A DNA stretch of 64,000 nucleotides from JAEVLT01 sp044598425 (GTDB lineage: Bacteria; Bacillota; Bacilli; Bacillales; Cytobacillaceae), in assembly GCA_044598425.1 (NCBI GenBank), contig CP172536.1, positions 2,542,001 through 2,606,000 on the forward strand. Direction: 5' to 3'. This document shows, piece by piece, positions 7,938 to 16,974 of the stretch. Below the pieces are notes generated by a model. The model worked only from the letters and a program-made list of their open reading frames with translations. It did not search any database and was not told the origin of the DNA. Every line of letters begins with the position of its first letter. The first letter of the stretch is position 1. Both the position numbers and the translations under genes were made by a program.

Positions 7938-9713
7938 TTATTGCTGTTTGTTAACGTTTATTGACAAATTAAGCTCATCCAGCTGGGCCTGCGAAACTTC
8001 TCCCGGAGCATTCGTCAGCAAACAGCTGGCACTTGAAGTTTTTGGAAAAGCGATTGTATCGCGCAGATTCGAACTTCCCGCAAGCAGCATGACAAGCCGG
8101 TCAAGTCCCAGCGCGATTCCGCCATGCGGCGGTGTGCCATATTCAAAGGCATTTAGCAAGAACCCAAACTGCTCAAGCGCCTCCTCCTCGGAAAATCCAA
8201 GAACCTTAAACATTTTTTCTTGAATATCCCGTTCGAAAATTCGGAGTGATCCTCCACCTAATTCGTAACCGTTTAACACAATATCATATGCTTGGGCACG
8301 GACTTTGGCAGGGTTGCTTTCAAGCAAAGCCAAATCTTCGCGGAATGGCATCGTAAACGGGTGATGCGCAGCATAATACCGCCCTTCCTCCTCGTCATAT
8401 TCAAGCAGCGGCCAATCGGTCACCCATAAAAAATTAAATAGACTTGGATCAATTAAATTCAAATCTTTCCCAAGTTTAAGCCTTAATGCGCCCAAAGAAT
8501 CAGCAACAATGCTTTTTTTGTCAGCAACAAACAGCAGCAGGTCTCCTGACTGTGCAGCAAGTGTTGCCTTCATTGCCTGTTCTTCCTCCGGGGTAATGAA
8601 CTTGACAATTGGTCCTTTAAAGCCTTCTTCTTCTACTTTCAGCCAAGCGAGTCCTTTTGCACCATACCGGTTGGCATACTCTCCTAAGGCATCAATATCT
8701 TTTCGAGAATACTTCTCGGCAGCATTTTTGACATTAATGGCTTTCACTTGGCCGCCATTTGCCACTGCAGATGCAAACACTTTAAAGCTTGAGTTTTTCA
8801 CAATCTCTGAAAGATCGACAAGTTCCATTTCAAAGCGCGTATCAGGTTTGTCTGACCCATAGCGGCTCATGGCTTCATCATATGTCATGCGGGGGAATGG
8901 CGTGGAAACCTCAATTCCCTTCACTTCTCGCATCACTTTGGCCATCATCTTTTCCATTAAGGCGATAATATCTTCCTGTCCTAAAAAGCTTGTCTCAATA
9001 TCGACTTGCGTAAATTCTGGCTGACGGTCAGCGCGAAGATCTTCATCCCGGAAACAGCGGGCAATTTGATAATACCGTTCAATTCCGCCCACCATCAATA
9101 ACTGTTTAAAAAGCTGCGGCGATTGCGGAAGCGCGTAAAACTCCCCTGGATGCACCCGGCTTGGAACGAGGTAGTCGCGGGCACCTTCAGGAGTACTTTT
9201 TGTTAAAATGGGTGTTTCAATATCCAAAAATCCTTCTCTATCAAGGAAATCGCGAATAGCTTTTGTCACTTGATGGCGCATTTTAAGCGTTTCAAACATC
9301 ACCGGGCGGCGAAAATCCAAGTAGCGGTATTTCAGCCTAATATCCTCAGAAGCATCGGTTTTATCGGAGATCATAAATGGCGGTGTTTTCGCTTCATTGA
9401 TGATCGTTACCGCTTCAGCGTACACTTCAATTTTTCCGGTTTTTAACTGGTCGTTAAACGTTGACTCTTCCCGCGCAACAACCTTCCCTTCAATATTTAG
9501 GACAAATTCGTTACGGATTTTTTCCGCTATTTTTAATGCTTCAGCGGATGTATCTGGATTAAACACGACCTGAACAATGCCTGTACGATCGCGCAAATCA
9601 ATAAAAATTAACCCGCCTAAATCACGGCGCTTCTGCACCCAGCCTTTTAAAGTTACTTTTTCGCCAATTGCTGATTCCGGCACTTCTCCGCAAAAATAGC
9701 TTCTACCAAACAT
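7938..9713 (-). CDS. aspS: Aspartyl-tRNA synthetase (bacterial type)
   Basis: 591 residues, the usual length for bacterial AspRS with its GAD insertion domain. The N-terminal OB-fold anticodon domain carries KGWVQKRRDLGGLIFIDLRD. Class II motif 2 is visible as ARCFRDEDLRADRQPEFTQ and motif 3 as GIALGLDRLVMLLAG. It charges tRNA-Asp in the cytosol. The start ATG at 9713 follows GGGGGAT. Hitchhikes behind hisS (19 bases) and the T-box leader, so both synthetases should be induced together. The gene ends just before the 6S RNA promoter. Confidence 0.97.
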   Translation of the reverse strand: MFGRSYFCGEVPESAIGEKVTLKGWVQKRRDLGGLIFIDLRDRTGIVQVVFNPDTSAEALKIAEKIRNEFVLNIEGKVVAREESTFNDQLKTGKIEVYAEAVTIINEAKTPPFMISDKTDASEDIRLKYRYLDFRRPVMFETLKMRHQVTKAIRDFLDREGFLDIETPILTKSTPEGARDYLVPSRVHPGEFYALPQSPQLFKQLLMVGGIERYYQIARCFRDEDLRADRQPEFTQVDIETSFLGQEDIIALMEKMMAKVMREVKGIEVSTPFPRMTYDEAMSRYGSDKPDTRFEMELVDLSEIVKNSSFKVFASAVANGGQVKAINVKNAAEKYSRKDIDALGEYANRYGAKGLAWLKVEEEGFKGPIVKFITPEEEQAMKATLAAQSGDLLLFVADKKSIVADSLGALRLKLGKDLNLIDPSLFNFLWVTDWPLLEYDEEEGRYYAAHHPFTMPFREDLALLESNPAKVRAQAYDIVLNGYELGGGSLRIFERDIQEKMFKVLGFSEEEALEQFGFLLNAFEYGTPPHGGIALGLDRLVMLLAGSSNLRDTIAFPKTSSASCLLTNAPGEVSQAQLDELNLSINVNKQQ

Positions 9714-9731
9714 GATATATCCCCCTTCATT

Positions 9732-10997
9732 CTATCCTTCGAGTAAAAATGACACGAATGAATCAAGTCCCATTTCGACTTGGTCTCCCGTTTCCATCTT
9801 TTTCACTGTGATTTTATTGTTGTTTATCTCTTCATCGCCTAATACCGCTACATATTTTGCATTCAAACGGTCTGCTGCTTTAAACTGTGCTTTCACTTTG
9901 CGGTTTAAATAATCCCGCTCAGCTGAAAGCCCAGCGTTACGAAGCTGCTGCAGCAAGCCTACTGAATAATCTTTGGCCGCATCTCCAAGCGCAACCAAAA
10001 AACAATCAATTCCTTCTTCGATATCAAGCTGCACTCCTTCAGCTTCAATAGCTGAAAGCATTCGCTCAATACTTAACGCAAAACCGATTCCCGGCGTTTC
10101 AGGACCGCCAATTTCTTCTGCTAACCCATTGTAACGCCCGCCGCCGCACAATGTAGTGATCGCGCCGAATCCTTCCGCTTCGCTCATGATTTCAAAAGCC
10201 GTGTGGTTATAATAATCCAAGCCACGGACAAGATTTGGATCCACTTCAAACGGGATATCCAACATCGTTAAGTACTGCTTTAGTTTTTCAAAATAAGTTT
10301 TTGAAAAATCATTCAAATAATCGATGATCGATGGAGCTGATTTCATTAATTCATGGTTCCGGTCTTTCTTGCAATCCAAAATCCTTAGCGGGTTTTTTTC
10401 CAAGCGGCTCTGACAGTCGCTGCAAAACTCGCCGATGCGCGGTTGAAAATGCTTTACCAGCGCTTCGCGATGAGCGTTGCGGCTTTCTTTGTCGCCGAGG
10501 CTGTTAATGACCAATTTTAAACTTTTCAAACCAACTTCCCTATACAAATTCATAGCAAGGGAAATGACTTCAGCGTCAATAGCCGGATCATTGCTGCCCA
10601 ATGCTTCAACGCCGAATTGAACAAATTGGCGGAAGCGGCCTGCTTGCGGCCGTTCATAGCGGAACATTGGTCCCATATAAAAGAGCTTTACGGGCTGGGA
10701 AGGCAGCCCAAACATTTTCTTCTCAACAAAAGCGCGGACAGTCGATGCTGTTCCTTCCGGCCGAAGCGTTAAGCTGCGTTCGCCTTTATCGGTAAAAGTA
10801 TACATTTCCTTTTGGACAATATCGGTCGTATCTCCAACCCCGCGTAAGAATAATTCTGTATGTTCAAAAATTGGGGTGCGGATTTCATGATATTGATATC
10901 TTTGACAAAGCTCCCTTGCTTTGTTTTCAATCAGCTGCCATTTTTCCACCTCACCTGGCAAGATGTCTTGTGTACCCCTTGGAATGCTAATAGACAA
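9732..10997 (-). CDS. hisS: Histidyl-tRNA synthetase
   Basis: 421 residues from a TTG start at 10997, which is preceded by AAGGAGG with eight bases spacing and gives the expected N-terminus (SISIPRGTQDILPGE). Longer readings from 11015 or 11039 would run back into the T-box terminator and are rejected. Class II core: RTPIFEHTELF, RPEGTAS, FRYERPQAGRFRQF (motif 2), and the histidine-binding GLDYYNHTAFE. A zinc-like CSDC...C cluster occurs in the middle insertion. The C-terminal anticodon domain follows FLVALGDAA. It is the first gene of the hisS-aspS operon and is controlled by the T-box upstream. Confidence 0.96.
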   Translation of the reverse strand: MSISIPRGTQDILPGEVEKWQLIENKARELCQRYQYHEIRTPIFEHTELFLRGVGDTTDIVQKEMYTFTDKGERSLTLRPEGTASTVRAFVEKKMFGLPSQPVKLFYMGPMFRYERPQAGRFRQFVQFGVEALGSNDPAIDAEVISLAMNLYREVGLKSLKLVINSLGDKESRNAHREALVKHFQPRIGEFCSDCQSRLEKNPLRILDCKKDRNHELMKSAPSIIDYLNDFSKTYFEKLKQYLTMLDIPFEVDPNLVRGLDYYNHTAFEIMSEAEGFGAITTLCGGGRYNGLAEEIGGPETPGIGFALSIERMLSAIEAEGVQLDIEEGIDCFLVALGDAAKDYSVGLLQQLRNAGLSAERDYLNRKVKAQFKAADRLNAKYVAVLGDEEINNNKITVKKMETGDQVEMGLDSFVSFLLEG

Positions 10998-11022
10998 TGG
11001 GGATTCCTCCTTCATTTTTTTC

Positions 11023-11318
11023 AATAAAAAAACTCCCATCCCTTGTTGAAAAACAAGGGACGAGAGTTGTGATATTCCCGTGGTGCCACCCTAGTTGAAA
11101 AGCGTTTTAAATCCATGCTTTTCCTCTTTAACAGTTAACGCCTGCACACGTTCTCTTCCTACTTAAAATTTGTTCTTTCAGAAAGAAGCCTTCGGAGTGT
11201 TCATTCATTAAGACGACATGTGGATTTGCTTTCAGCCCGGGGCAATTCCTCTCTTGACATGCGTTATTCCTTAACTACTATGCTCCATCATTGGTTTTAA
11301 AAATATTGTTATTTTAAT
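11023..11318 (-). promoter_or_regulatory. T-box leader of the hisS-aspS operon
   Basis: The minus strand carries the conserved T-box AGGGTGGCACCACGG (11078-11092) followed by a strong terminator, AACTCTCGTCCCTTG paired with CAAGGGATGGGAGTT, then a T run (11023-11068). Upstream lies a Stem I-like region ending in GAACACTCCGAAGG. Uncharged tRNA pairs with the specifier codon and with the T-box bulge and stabilises the antiterminator. The candidate specifier is CAC (11199-11197), which would read tRNA-His; this is inferred from its position in the AACACTCC context. This leader explains the roughly 360 gene-free bases between hisS and the YrzK-like ORF. Confidence 0.9.
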
Positions 11319-11324
11319 TATATA

Positions 11325-11353
11325 ATAATACGGAGCATTTTTTTGAATGTCAA
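11325..11353 (-). promoter_or_regulatory. Sigma-A promoter of the T-box/hisS transcript
   Basis: Minus strand: perfect TTGACA (11348-11353), 17-base spacer, TATTAT (11325-11330). Predicted start near 11318. Confidence 0.8.
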
Positions 11354-11359
11354 GAAGAA

Positions 11360-11527
11360 TTAAAATCTATCCAAATATTTTTTTAATTTTTTTACATCTC
11401 TCATGGTTAGTCCAAATTCAGATGCTAATTCAAACGAATTTGCCTGCTGCTCTCTTTCGATAAAATGATGAAAATCAACGCCAAAAATTCGGCTGTCCGC
11501 TGATTGGATATTTACTCCCTTTTCACT
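11360..11527 (-). CDS. Small YrzK-like protein with a HTH-like C-terminus; start unclear
   Basis: Reading from a GTG at 11527 gives 55 residues: an N-terminus with QSADSRIFGVDFHHFIE and a C-terminal helix-turn-helix-like segment (NSFELASEFGLTMRDVKKLK, then KYLDRF). The position between hisS and the amidase gene is that of B. subtilis yrzK. The GTG has no Shine-Dalgarno. An ATG at 11537 does have one (GAAGGGTGA, eight bases upstream), but it enters the conserved frame only if a run of five A (near 11520-11524 on this strand) were one shorter. So either the GTG is used, or this copy has a homopolymer frameshift. Function unknown; it was too short for routine ORF calls. Confidence 0.55.
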   Translation of the reverse strand, partial: SEKGVNIQSADSRIFGVDFHHFIEREQQANSFELASEFGLTMRDVKKLKKYLDRF

Positions 11528-11708
11528 TGACCGCATAAACTATTCACCCTTCCATTCTTATCAATCGCTTCTATTGTTGCCAAGATACGTGAAAAACTTG
11601 CATTGGAACAGATTTCGTTAGGAAAACTGGCCTAACTTTCCAACAAAGGAATGATTTTCACAACGTTTTACGTTAAAATAAGGGCAAAAAGAGATAAAGG
11701 AGATGCAG

Positions 11709-13454
11709 ATGGGGAAAAGAACCGGAATTTTATTCTTGTCGATTACTTTGGCAAGCGGAGCATTTTATTCGCCTGCAAACAACAACGCTGCGGCAGCTGA
11801 AACTGTTACGATCGCTGCTGATCAAGTTAATGTTCGTGAAGGTCCAAGCTTGAGTTATCCGCTCATTACCCAATTAAAAAAAGGAGAAAAGTACTCAATC
11901 GTTAAAGAAAAAAATGATTGGACACAGCTCAAACTTGCCGATGGCCAAACAGGCTGGGTAGCGAATTGGCTAGTTAGTAAAGCAGCCCGGAGCACCTCTG
12001 ACAACTCACAAGTTTCCAAACCAAATGCTGCGGTAAGCAGCACTGGGAATTTGCGTGTGCGTTCAGGTCCTGGAACAACTTTTCAAATTATTGGCTACCT
12101 AAATAAAGGACAAAGCGTCAGTGTCCTCGAAAAAAATGAAAATTGGGTCAAGATTTCCGACTCCTTTGGAGAAGGATGGGTTGCTTCTGCCTATTTAAAC
12201 ATGAAAAATGATCAAACTAGTCAAAGCAATTTGTCAAGTACCGGAACGATCAACAGTAACAATGTAAACGTCAGAAGCGATGCATCGGCTTCTAGCAAAA
12301 TCCTCGGTAAACTTTCAAAAGGAAAAACCATTGATGTTCTGTCACAGAAAGGAGATTGGCTGGAGTTTCGTTTGGCAGGCCAGCAAGCATGGATAAGTTC
12401 CCAATTTGTCGACTTGGTGGACAAGAAAGAACAGAAAAACAGCGAGCCTTTAAGCGGCATGATTGGCACCGTCACAGCCAACGGCTTACATGTTCGCGAT
12501 AATGCTTCATTGAATGCAAACATAGTGGGAACTGTAAATAAAGGACAAAGTTTTTCCATTTTGGCCGAAGTCAATAACTGGGCAAAAATTGAGTATGCTT
12601 CAGGAAAAAACGGCTGGATCTCAAACTTATATCTTGATAAATCTGCTTCAAAAAGTTCTTCCGCTGGTGGACAAGCTGTGAAGGAATCTACCGCTACGAT
12701 TTTGCAAAATGGCACAAATTTACGTAAAGCTCCCAGTCTTCAAGCTGATGTGATCAAGCGGGCAAATGAAGGAGATCAATTTACGATTACAAAGGTGGAA
12801 AAAGACTGGTACGAGGTAATGTTAAAAGACGGGGAAAAGGCATATGTAGCAGGATGGATTGTTTCTGTGAGCGGGCTGGCCCCTAGGATCGAAAGGCAAG
12901 GTGCAGAGGGTTATTTAAAAAATAAAACCATTGTACTAGATCCAGGACATGGCGGCGAGGATACCGGTACTACTGGTGCTGGCGGCTCCTTAGAGAAGGA
13001 TTTGACACTAAGGACTGCAAGCCTCGTCTATGATAAATTAAAAGCAGCAGGAGCTAACGTCATTCTTTCTAGAACAAGGGATGAATATGTTTCTCTGCCA
13101 TCCCGGGTCAGCACCGCGCGTTTTCAGCAAGCAGATGCATTTGTCAGCCTCCATTATGACAGCAATTTAGATCGAAGCGTTCGCGGAGAAACAGGCTATT
13201 ATTATTATTCTTATCAAAAGTCACTTGCAAAGAATGTGCTATCAGCGGTAAACGCCGAAACTGGTCTGAAAAACAGGGGTGTGCGATTCGGTGATTTTCA
13301 CGTAATCCGCGAAAATCCCCAAAAAGCAACGTTAATTGAGCTCGGTTATCTCAGCAATCCGGAAGAGGAAATGACGCTTAACTCCAAACAATTTCAAGAA
13401 AACGCAGCAACCGGTATCTACAACGGTCTGGCCCGCTATTTTAAAAACAAATAA
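11709..13454 (+). CDS. Secreted N-acetylmuramoyl-L-alanine amidase with five SH3b repeats (YrvJ-like)
   Basis: 581 residues. The second ATG (11709) is chosen because AAAGGAG is six bases upstream; the first (11703) abuts it. A signal peptide (KRTGILFLSITLASGAFYS) is followed by five bacterial SH3_3 domains, each with a (N/L)(V/L)R-SGP-like strand and a GW(V/I) end, spanning about residues 30-390, for cell-wall binding. The C-terminal Amidase_3 domain starts near TIVLDPGHGGEDTG and has the zinc ligands H (DPGHGG), E (SLEKDL) and H (SLHYDSN), plus the catalytic E in LIELGYLSN. It cleaves the lactyl-peptide bond of peptidoglycan. Location matches yrvJ of B. subtilis. Monocistronic, convergent with dtd. 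Confidence 0.93.
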   Translation: MGKRTGILFLSITLASGAFYSPANNNAAAAETVTIAADQVNVREGPSLSYPLITQLKKGEKYSIVKEKNDWTQLKLADGQTGWVANWLVSKAARSTSDNSQVSKPNAAVSSTGNLRVRSGPGTTFQIIGYLNKGQSVSVLEKNENWVKISDSFGEGWVASAYLNMKNDQTSQSNLSSTGTINSNNVNVRSDASASSKILGKLSKGKTIDVLSQKGDWLEFRLAGQQAWISSQFVDLVDKKEQKNSEPLSGMIGTVTANGLHVRDNASLNANIVGTVNKGQSFSILAEVNNWAKIEYASGKNGWISNLYLDKSASKSSSAGGQAVKESTATILQNGTNLRKAPSLQADVIKRANEGDQFTITKVEKDWYEVMLKDGEKAYVAGWIVSVSGLAPRIERQGAEGYLKNKTIVLDPGHGGEDTGTTGAGGSLEKDLTLRTASLVYDKLKAAGANVILSRTRDEYVSLPSRVSTARFQQADAFVSLHYDSNLDRSVRGETGYYYYSYQKSLAKNVLSAVNAETGLKNRGVRFGDFHVIRENPQKATLIELGYLSNPEEEMTLNSKQFQENAATGIYNGLARYFKNK

Positions 13455-13494
13455 CAAATGCAGTAAAAATAATCACATCTATAGACGTTCAAAA

Positions 13495-13529
13495 GTAAAA
13501 AAGCTAGGCTGACTGCCTAGCTTTTTTAC
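13495..13529. terminator. Bidirectional terminator between the amidase gene and dtd
   Basis: AAAAAAGCTAGGC-TGACT-GCCTAGCTTTTTT is a strong hairpin with A and T runs on its two sides, so it can end both convergent transcripts. It touches the dtd stop region. Confidence 0.85.
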
Positions 13530-13966
13530 TTACTCTCAACGATTAGTGTAACAGGACCATCGTTAATTAAGCTGACATCCATCATCGCACCAAAAACACC
13601 GGTTTCGACATGAACACCCTTTTCCCGTAGAAGACGATTAAATGTCTCATAAATTTGTTCCGCATAATCCGGCCTTGCTGCTTCCATAAAGTTCGGCCTT
13701 CTCCCTTTTCGGCAATCACCGTACAATGTAAACTGGGAAATCGAAAGAATCTGTCCACCAACATCCAGCAACGAGTAATTCATTTTTTCTGACTCATCCT
13801 CAAATATTCGCAGATTCACAATCTTATCGGCCAAATAGTCAGCATCGTCTTTTGTATCATCATGGGTAACACCGACGAGCAGAACTAACCCGCTTGTTAT
13901 TTCTCCAGTAATTTTCCCCGCAACTGTTACACTCGCCTGTTTGCTTCGTTGAACCACTACTCGCAT
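13526..13966 (-). CDS. dtd: D-aminoacyl-tRNA deacylase
   Basis: 146 residues, the normal length. Signature motifs of the DTD fold are visible: the SQFTLYG loop near residues 76-82 and the C-terminal GPVTLIVES with the Gly-cisPro-like element. The enzyme removes D-amino acids and glycine wrongly attached to tRNA, acting as cytosolic proofreading. Start ATG follows AAGGAGAC. It sits 16 bases after relA, with which it is probably cotranscribed as in other bacilli. Confidence 0.95.
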   Translation of the reverse strand: MRVVVQRSKQASVTVAGKITGEITSGLVLLVGVTHDDTKDDADYLADKIVNLRIFEDESEKMNYSLLDVGGQILSISQFTLYGDCRKGRRPNFMEAARPDYAEQIYETFNRLLREKGVHVETGVFGAMMDVSLINDGPVTLIVESK

Positions 13967-13982
13967 TGATTACGTCTCCTTA

Positions 13983-16178
13983 CTAATTCATGACTCTTCG
14001 TACTGAATAAATATCTGGTATTTGTTTGATCCGCTCAACAACTTTTTGCAGGTGGCTGACATTATGAATGGCAATTGACATATTGATCGTCGCCATTTTA
14101 TTGCGGTCCGATTTTCCGGATACAGCTGAAATATTGGTCTTTGTTTCATTCACCGCCTGCAGCACCTCATTAAGAAGCCCACGCCGGTCATAACCATTTA
14201 TTTCAATATCAACATTGTATTCCTTCCGATCATTTAATGATGATTCCCACTGAACAGGAATCAGCCTCGGTTGCGCCTCATTTGTGTCAATATTCGGACA
14301 ATCGGACCGATGAACTGAGACGCCGCGCCCTTTTGTGATAAATCCGACAATTTCGTCTCCAGGAACAGGATTGCAGCATTTTGATAAGCGAATAAGTAAA
14401 TTATCAATTCCCGAAACTTGAACGCCGGACTCCCGCTTTTTCGATGGCGGAAAAGCTTTTAGTTCGGTAATTTTGCTGGCAATCGTAGCCGATTGCTCCT
14501 GATCCCGCTTTTTGCGCCATTTTTCCGTCAGGCGGTTGGCAACTTGCAGCGCGGTTACACCGCTGTAGCCAACTGCGGCAAACATATCATCTTCATTCAT
14601 AAAATTAAATTTTTCGACAACTTTTTTTAAATTTTCAGAAGTGAGAATCTCTTTTATATCAAACTCCATTGATCGAATCTCTTTTTCGACCAATTCACGA
14701 CCCTTTTCGATATTTTCATCGCGGCGCTGTTTTTTAAAGAACTGGCGAATTTTATTCTTCGCCTGCGACGTTTGCGCAAGCTTCAACCAATCCTGGCTTG
14801 GTCCATACGAATGCTTGGACGTTAAAATTTCAACAATATCCCCGGTTTTCAGCTTGTAATCAAGCGTAACCATTTTACCATTCACTTTGGCACCGATTGT
14901 TTTATTGCCAATTTCAGAGTGGATGCGATAGGCAAAATCGATCGGAACCGAGCCGGAAGGAAGTTCGATTACATCACCTTTTGGGGTAAAAATAAATACC
15001 ATATCGGAAAAGAGATCAATTTTAAGAGATTCCATAAACTCTTCCGCGTTAGCCGTTTCATTTTGAAACTCCAATATTTCGCGAAACCATGTCAGTTTTT
15101 GTTCATAGGATGAGCTTTCATTCAAGCTTTTTCCTTCTTTATAAGCCCAGTGGGCGGCAATACCGAATTCGGCAATCCGATGCATTTCAAATGTGCGGAT
15201 CTGCACTTCGAGCGGGTCACCCTTCGGACCGATAACTGTTGTATGCAGCGACTGATACATATTCGGTTTTGGCATGGCAATGTAATCTTTAAATCTTCCT
15301 GGCATCGGCTTCCAGCAAGTATGGATAATCCCTAAAACCGCGTAGCAATCCTTGATGCTGTTAACAACAATGCGAACAGCCAACAGATCATAAATCTCGC
15401 TGAATTGTTTATTTTGCAGCGCCATTTTACGATAAATGCTGTAAATATGTTTTGGACGACCCGAAAGCTCCGCTTTAATCGATACTTCGTTTAATCTGCT
15501 ACGCACTTCCGCAATGACATCTTCTAAATATTGCTCCCGCTCTGCCCGCTTTTTCTTCATTAAATTAACAATTCGATAGTATTGCTGAGGGTTTAAATAC
15601 CTGAGCGCTGTATCTTCCAATTCCCATTTAATTTTAGAAATACCTAGGCGGTGGGCCAATGGCGCAAATATTTCCAATGTCTCATTCGCAATTCTCCGCT
15701 GTTTTTCATACGGAAGATGTTTTAATGTCCGCATATTATGAAGGCGGTCCGCAAGCTTAATTAAAATCACCCGAATGTCTTGAGCCATTGCCACAAACAT
15801 TTTCCGATGGTTTTCAGCTTGCTGTTCTTCGTGGGATTTGTATTTAATTTTACCTAACTTCGTCACTCCGTCGACAAGCATAGCCACTTCGTTGTTGAAA
15901 GCCTCATCTAAATCTTGCAATGTAACACTCGTGTCTTCAACAACATCATGGAGAAAACCAGCAGCAACCGTAGCCGGATCCATTTGTAAATCGGCAAGAA
16001 TCCCGGCAACCTGGATGGGATGGATAATATATGGTTCTCCCGATTTTCTATATTGGTCACGATGGGCGTGCTTGGCATATTCATACGCCTTTTTCACAAG
16101 TTCAACATTCTCATCGTTTAAATAAGCTTTGGTCTTGTCGATGACTTGTTCGGCGGTTAACATTTGATCATTCGCCAT
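13983..16178 (-). CDS. relA: Bifunctional (p)ppGpp synthetase/hydrolase Rel
   Basis: 731 residues, the full length of long RSH enzymes. Domains in order: HD hydrolase (AAGFLHDVVEDT, H77-D78), RelA/SpoT synthetase (GRFKDYIAMPKPNMYQSLHT), TGS (DVIELPSGSVPIDFAYRIHS), a linker with the zinc-finger/RIS cysteines and histidine (LSKCCNPVPGD; GVSVHRSDCPN) and a C-terminal ACT domain. The intact HD motif argues for both making and degrading the alarmone. Start ATG has AAAGGTGA upstream. A sigma-A promoter 120 bases upstream and an upstream stem-loop form its 5' region. Followed closely by dtd. Confidence 0.96.
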   Translation of the reverse strand: MANDQMLTAEQVIDKTKAYLNDENVELVKKAYEYAKHAHRDQYRKSGEPYIIHPIQVAGILADLQMDPATVAAGFLHDVVEDTSVTLQDLDEAFNNEVAMLVDGVTKLGKIKYKSHEEQQAENHRKMFVAMAQDIRVILIKLADRLHNMRTLKHLPYEKQRRIANETLEIFAPLAHRLGISKIKWELEDTALRYLNPQQYYRIVNLMKKKRAEREQYLEDVIAEVRSRLNEVSIKAELSGRPKHIYSIYRKMALQNKQFSEIYDLLAVRIVVNSIKDCYAVLGIIHTCWKPMPGRFKDYIAMPKPNMYQSLHTTVIGPKGDPLEVQIRTFEMHRIAEFGIAAHWAYKEGKSLNESSSYEQKLTWFREILEFQNETANAEEFMESLKIDLFSDMVFIFTPKGDVIELPSGSVPIDFAYRIHSEIGNKTIGAKVNGKMVTLDYKLKTGDIVEILTSKHSYGPSQDWLKLAQTSQAKNKIRQFFKKQRRDENIEKGRELVEKEIRSMEFDIKEILTSENLKKVVEKFNFMNEDDMFAAVGYSGVTALQVANRLTEKWRKKRDQEQSATIASKITELKAFPPSKKRESGVQVSGIDNLLIRLSKCCNPVPGDEIVGFITKGRGVSVHRSDCPNIDTNEAQPRLIPVQWESSLNDRKEYNVDIEINGYDRRGLLNEVLQAVNETKTNISAVSGKSDRNKMATINMSIAIHNVSHLQKVVERIKQIPDIYSVRRVMN

Positions 16179-16308
16179 AAAATCACCTTTGATTTCTATC
16201 GTATATTTCTAAACAGCAGGGAATTTTCAAATCCCGCTGTTTAAGATTTGCACCATCCCAAATAGGACTGTTCACTCTAAACTGATCCAAAAAAGAAATG
16301 TTGTTTCT

Positions 16309-16337
16309 ATTATCGAAAAAAAAAGCCCAGATGTAAA
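16309..16337 (-). promoter_or_regulatory. Probable sigma-A promoter of relA
   Basis: Minus strand TTTACA (16332-16337), 17 bases, GATAAT (16309-16314). It would give a relA leader of about 125 nt that contains an inverted repeat AAACAGC...GCTGTTT at 16211-16242, with no T run after it, so it is not a plain terminator. Confidence 0.6.
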
Positions 16338-16404
16338 GGGATTGGCAGCTATTTTTGTACGAATTTTGAAAAACTTGTCGAATTTTGTATGATTAACACT
16401 TAAA

Positions 16405-16458
16405 AAAAGAATGAAAAAGAAAAAGAGGCTCGGAACCAAGCTTCCAAGCACTCTCTTT
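16405..16458 (-). terminator. Terminator after apt
   Basis: On the minus strand GAGTGCTTGGAA pairs with TTCCGAGCCTC (loop GCTTGG) and is followed by TTTTTC-TTTTTC. It begins at the end of apt and closes the recJ-apt operon ahead of the relA promoter. Confidence 0.7.
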
Positions 16459-16461
16459 CTT

Positions 16462-16974
16462 CTAAAATTGCATTAGCGTTAAAACATCATAACCGTTAAG
16501 TTTCTTTCTTCCTTCTAAATAGGTTAATTCAATTAAGAAGGCAATGCCGGCAACGATGCCGCCTAACTCTTCTACCAGTTTAATAGTCGCTTCGATCGTT
16601 CCGCCGGTTGCAAGCAAATCATCTGTAATCAAGACACGCTGCCCTGGTTTGATAGCATCTTTATGGATGGTTAACACATCGCTGCCATATTCCAGACCAT
16701 AGTTTACTTTTATCGTTTCGCGCGGAAGCTTTCCTTCCTTTCGGACAGGTGCAAAGCCCACTTCAAGCGAATAAGCAACTGGACAGCCGATAATAAAACC
16801 GCGTGCTTCCGGCCCTACAACAAGATCAGCCTTCTTCTCTCTTGCATATTGAACAATCTGGTCCGTTGCATATTTATAGGCTTGTCCATTATCCATCAGC
16901 GTGGTAATATCTTTAAATTTAATGCCTGGTTTTGGCCAGTCTGGTACGATCGTTACAAATTGCTTTAAATCCAT
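16462..16974 (-). CDS. apt: Adenine phosphoribosyltransferase
   Basis: 170 residues, typical length. The PRPP-binding signature is visible as VLITDDLLATGGT and the N-terminal FVTIVPDWPKPGIKFKDITTL is characteristic. It salvages adenine to AMP using PRPP. Its ATG lies inside the end of recJ (ten-base overlap), with GAGGAGG in the recJ coding sequence as ribosome site, so translation is likely coupled. Confidence 0.96.
   Translation of the reverse strand: MDLKQFVTIVPDWPKPGIKFKDITTLMDNGQAYKYATDQIVQYAREKKADLVVGPEARGFIIGCPVAYSLEVGFAPVRKEGKLPRETIKVNYGLEYGSDVLTIHKDAIKPGQRVLITDDLLATGGTIEATIKLVEELGGIVAGIAFLIELTYLEGRKKLNGYDVLTLMQF

Noticed and set aside
7586..8223. Small ORFs on both strands between tcdA and aspS
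   Set aside because: They overlap the 6S-1 RNA and its terminator or the end of aspS; no ribosome sites or family features.
10998..11039. Longer hisS start at an upstream ATG
   Set aside because: It would translate the T-box terminator; the TTG at 10997 has AAGGAGG at ideal spacing and the family N-terminus.
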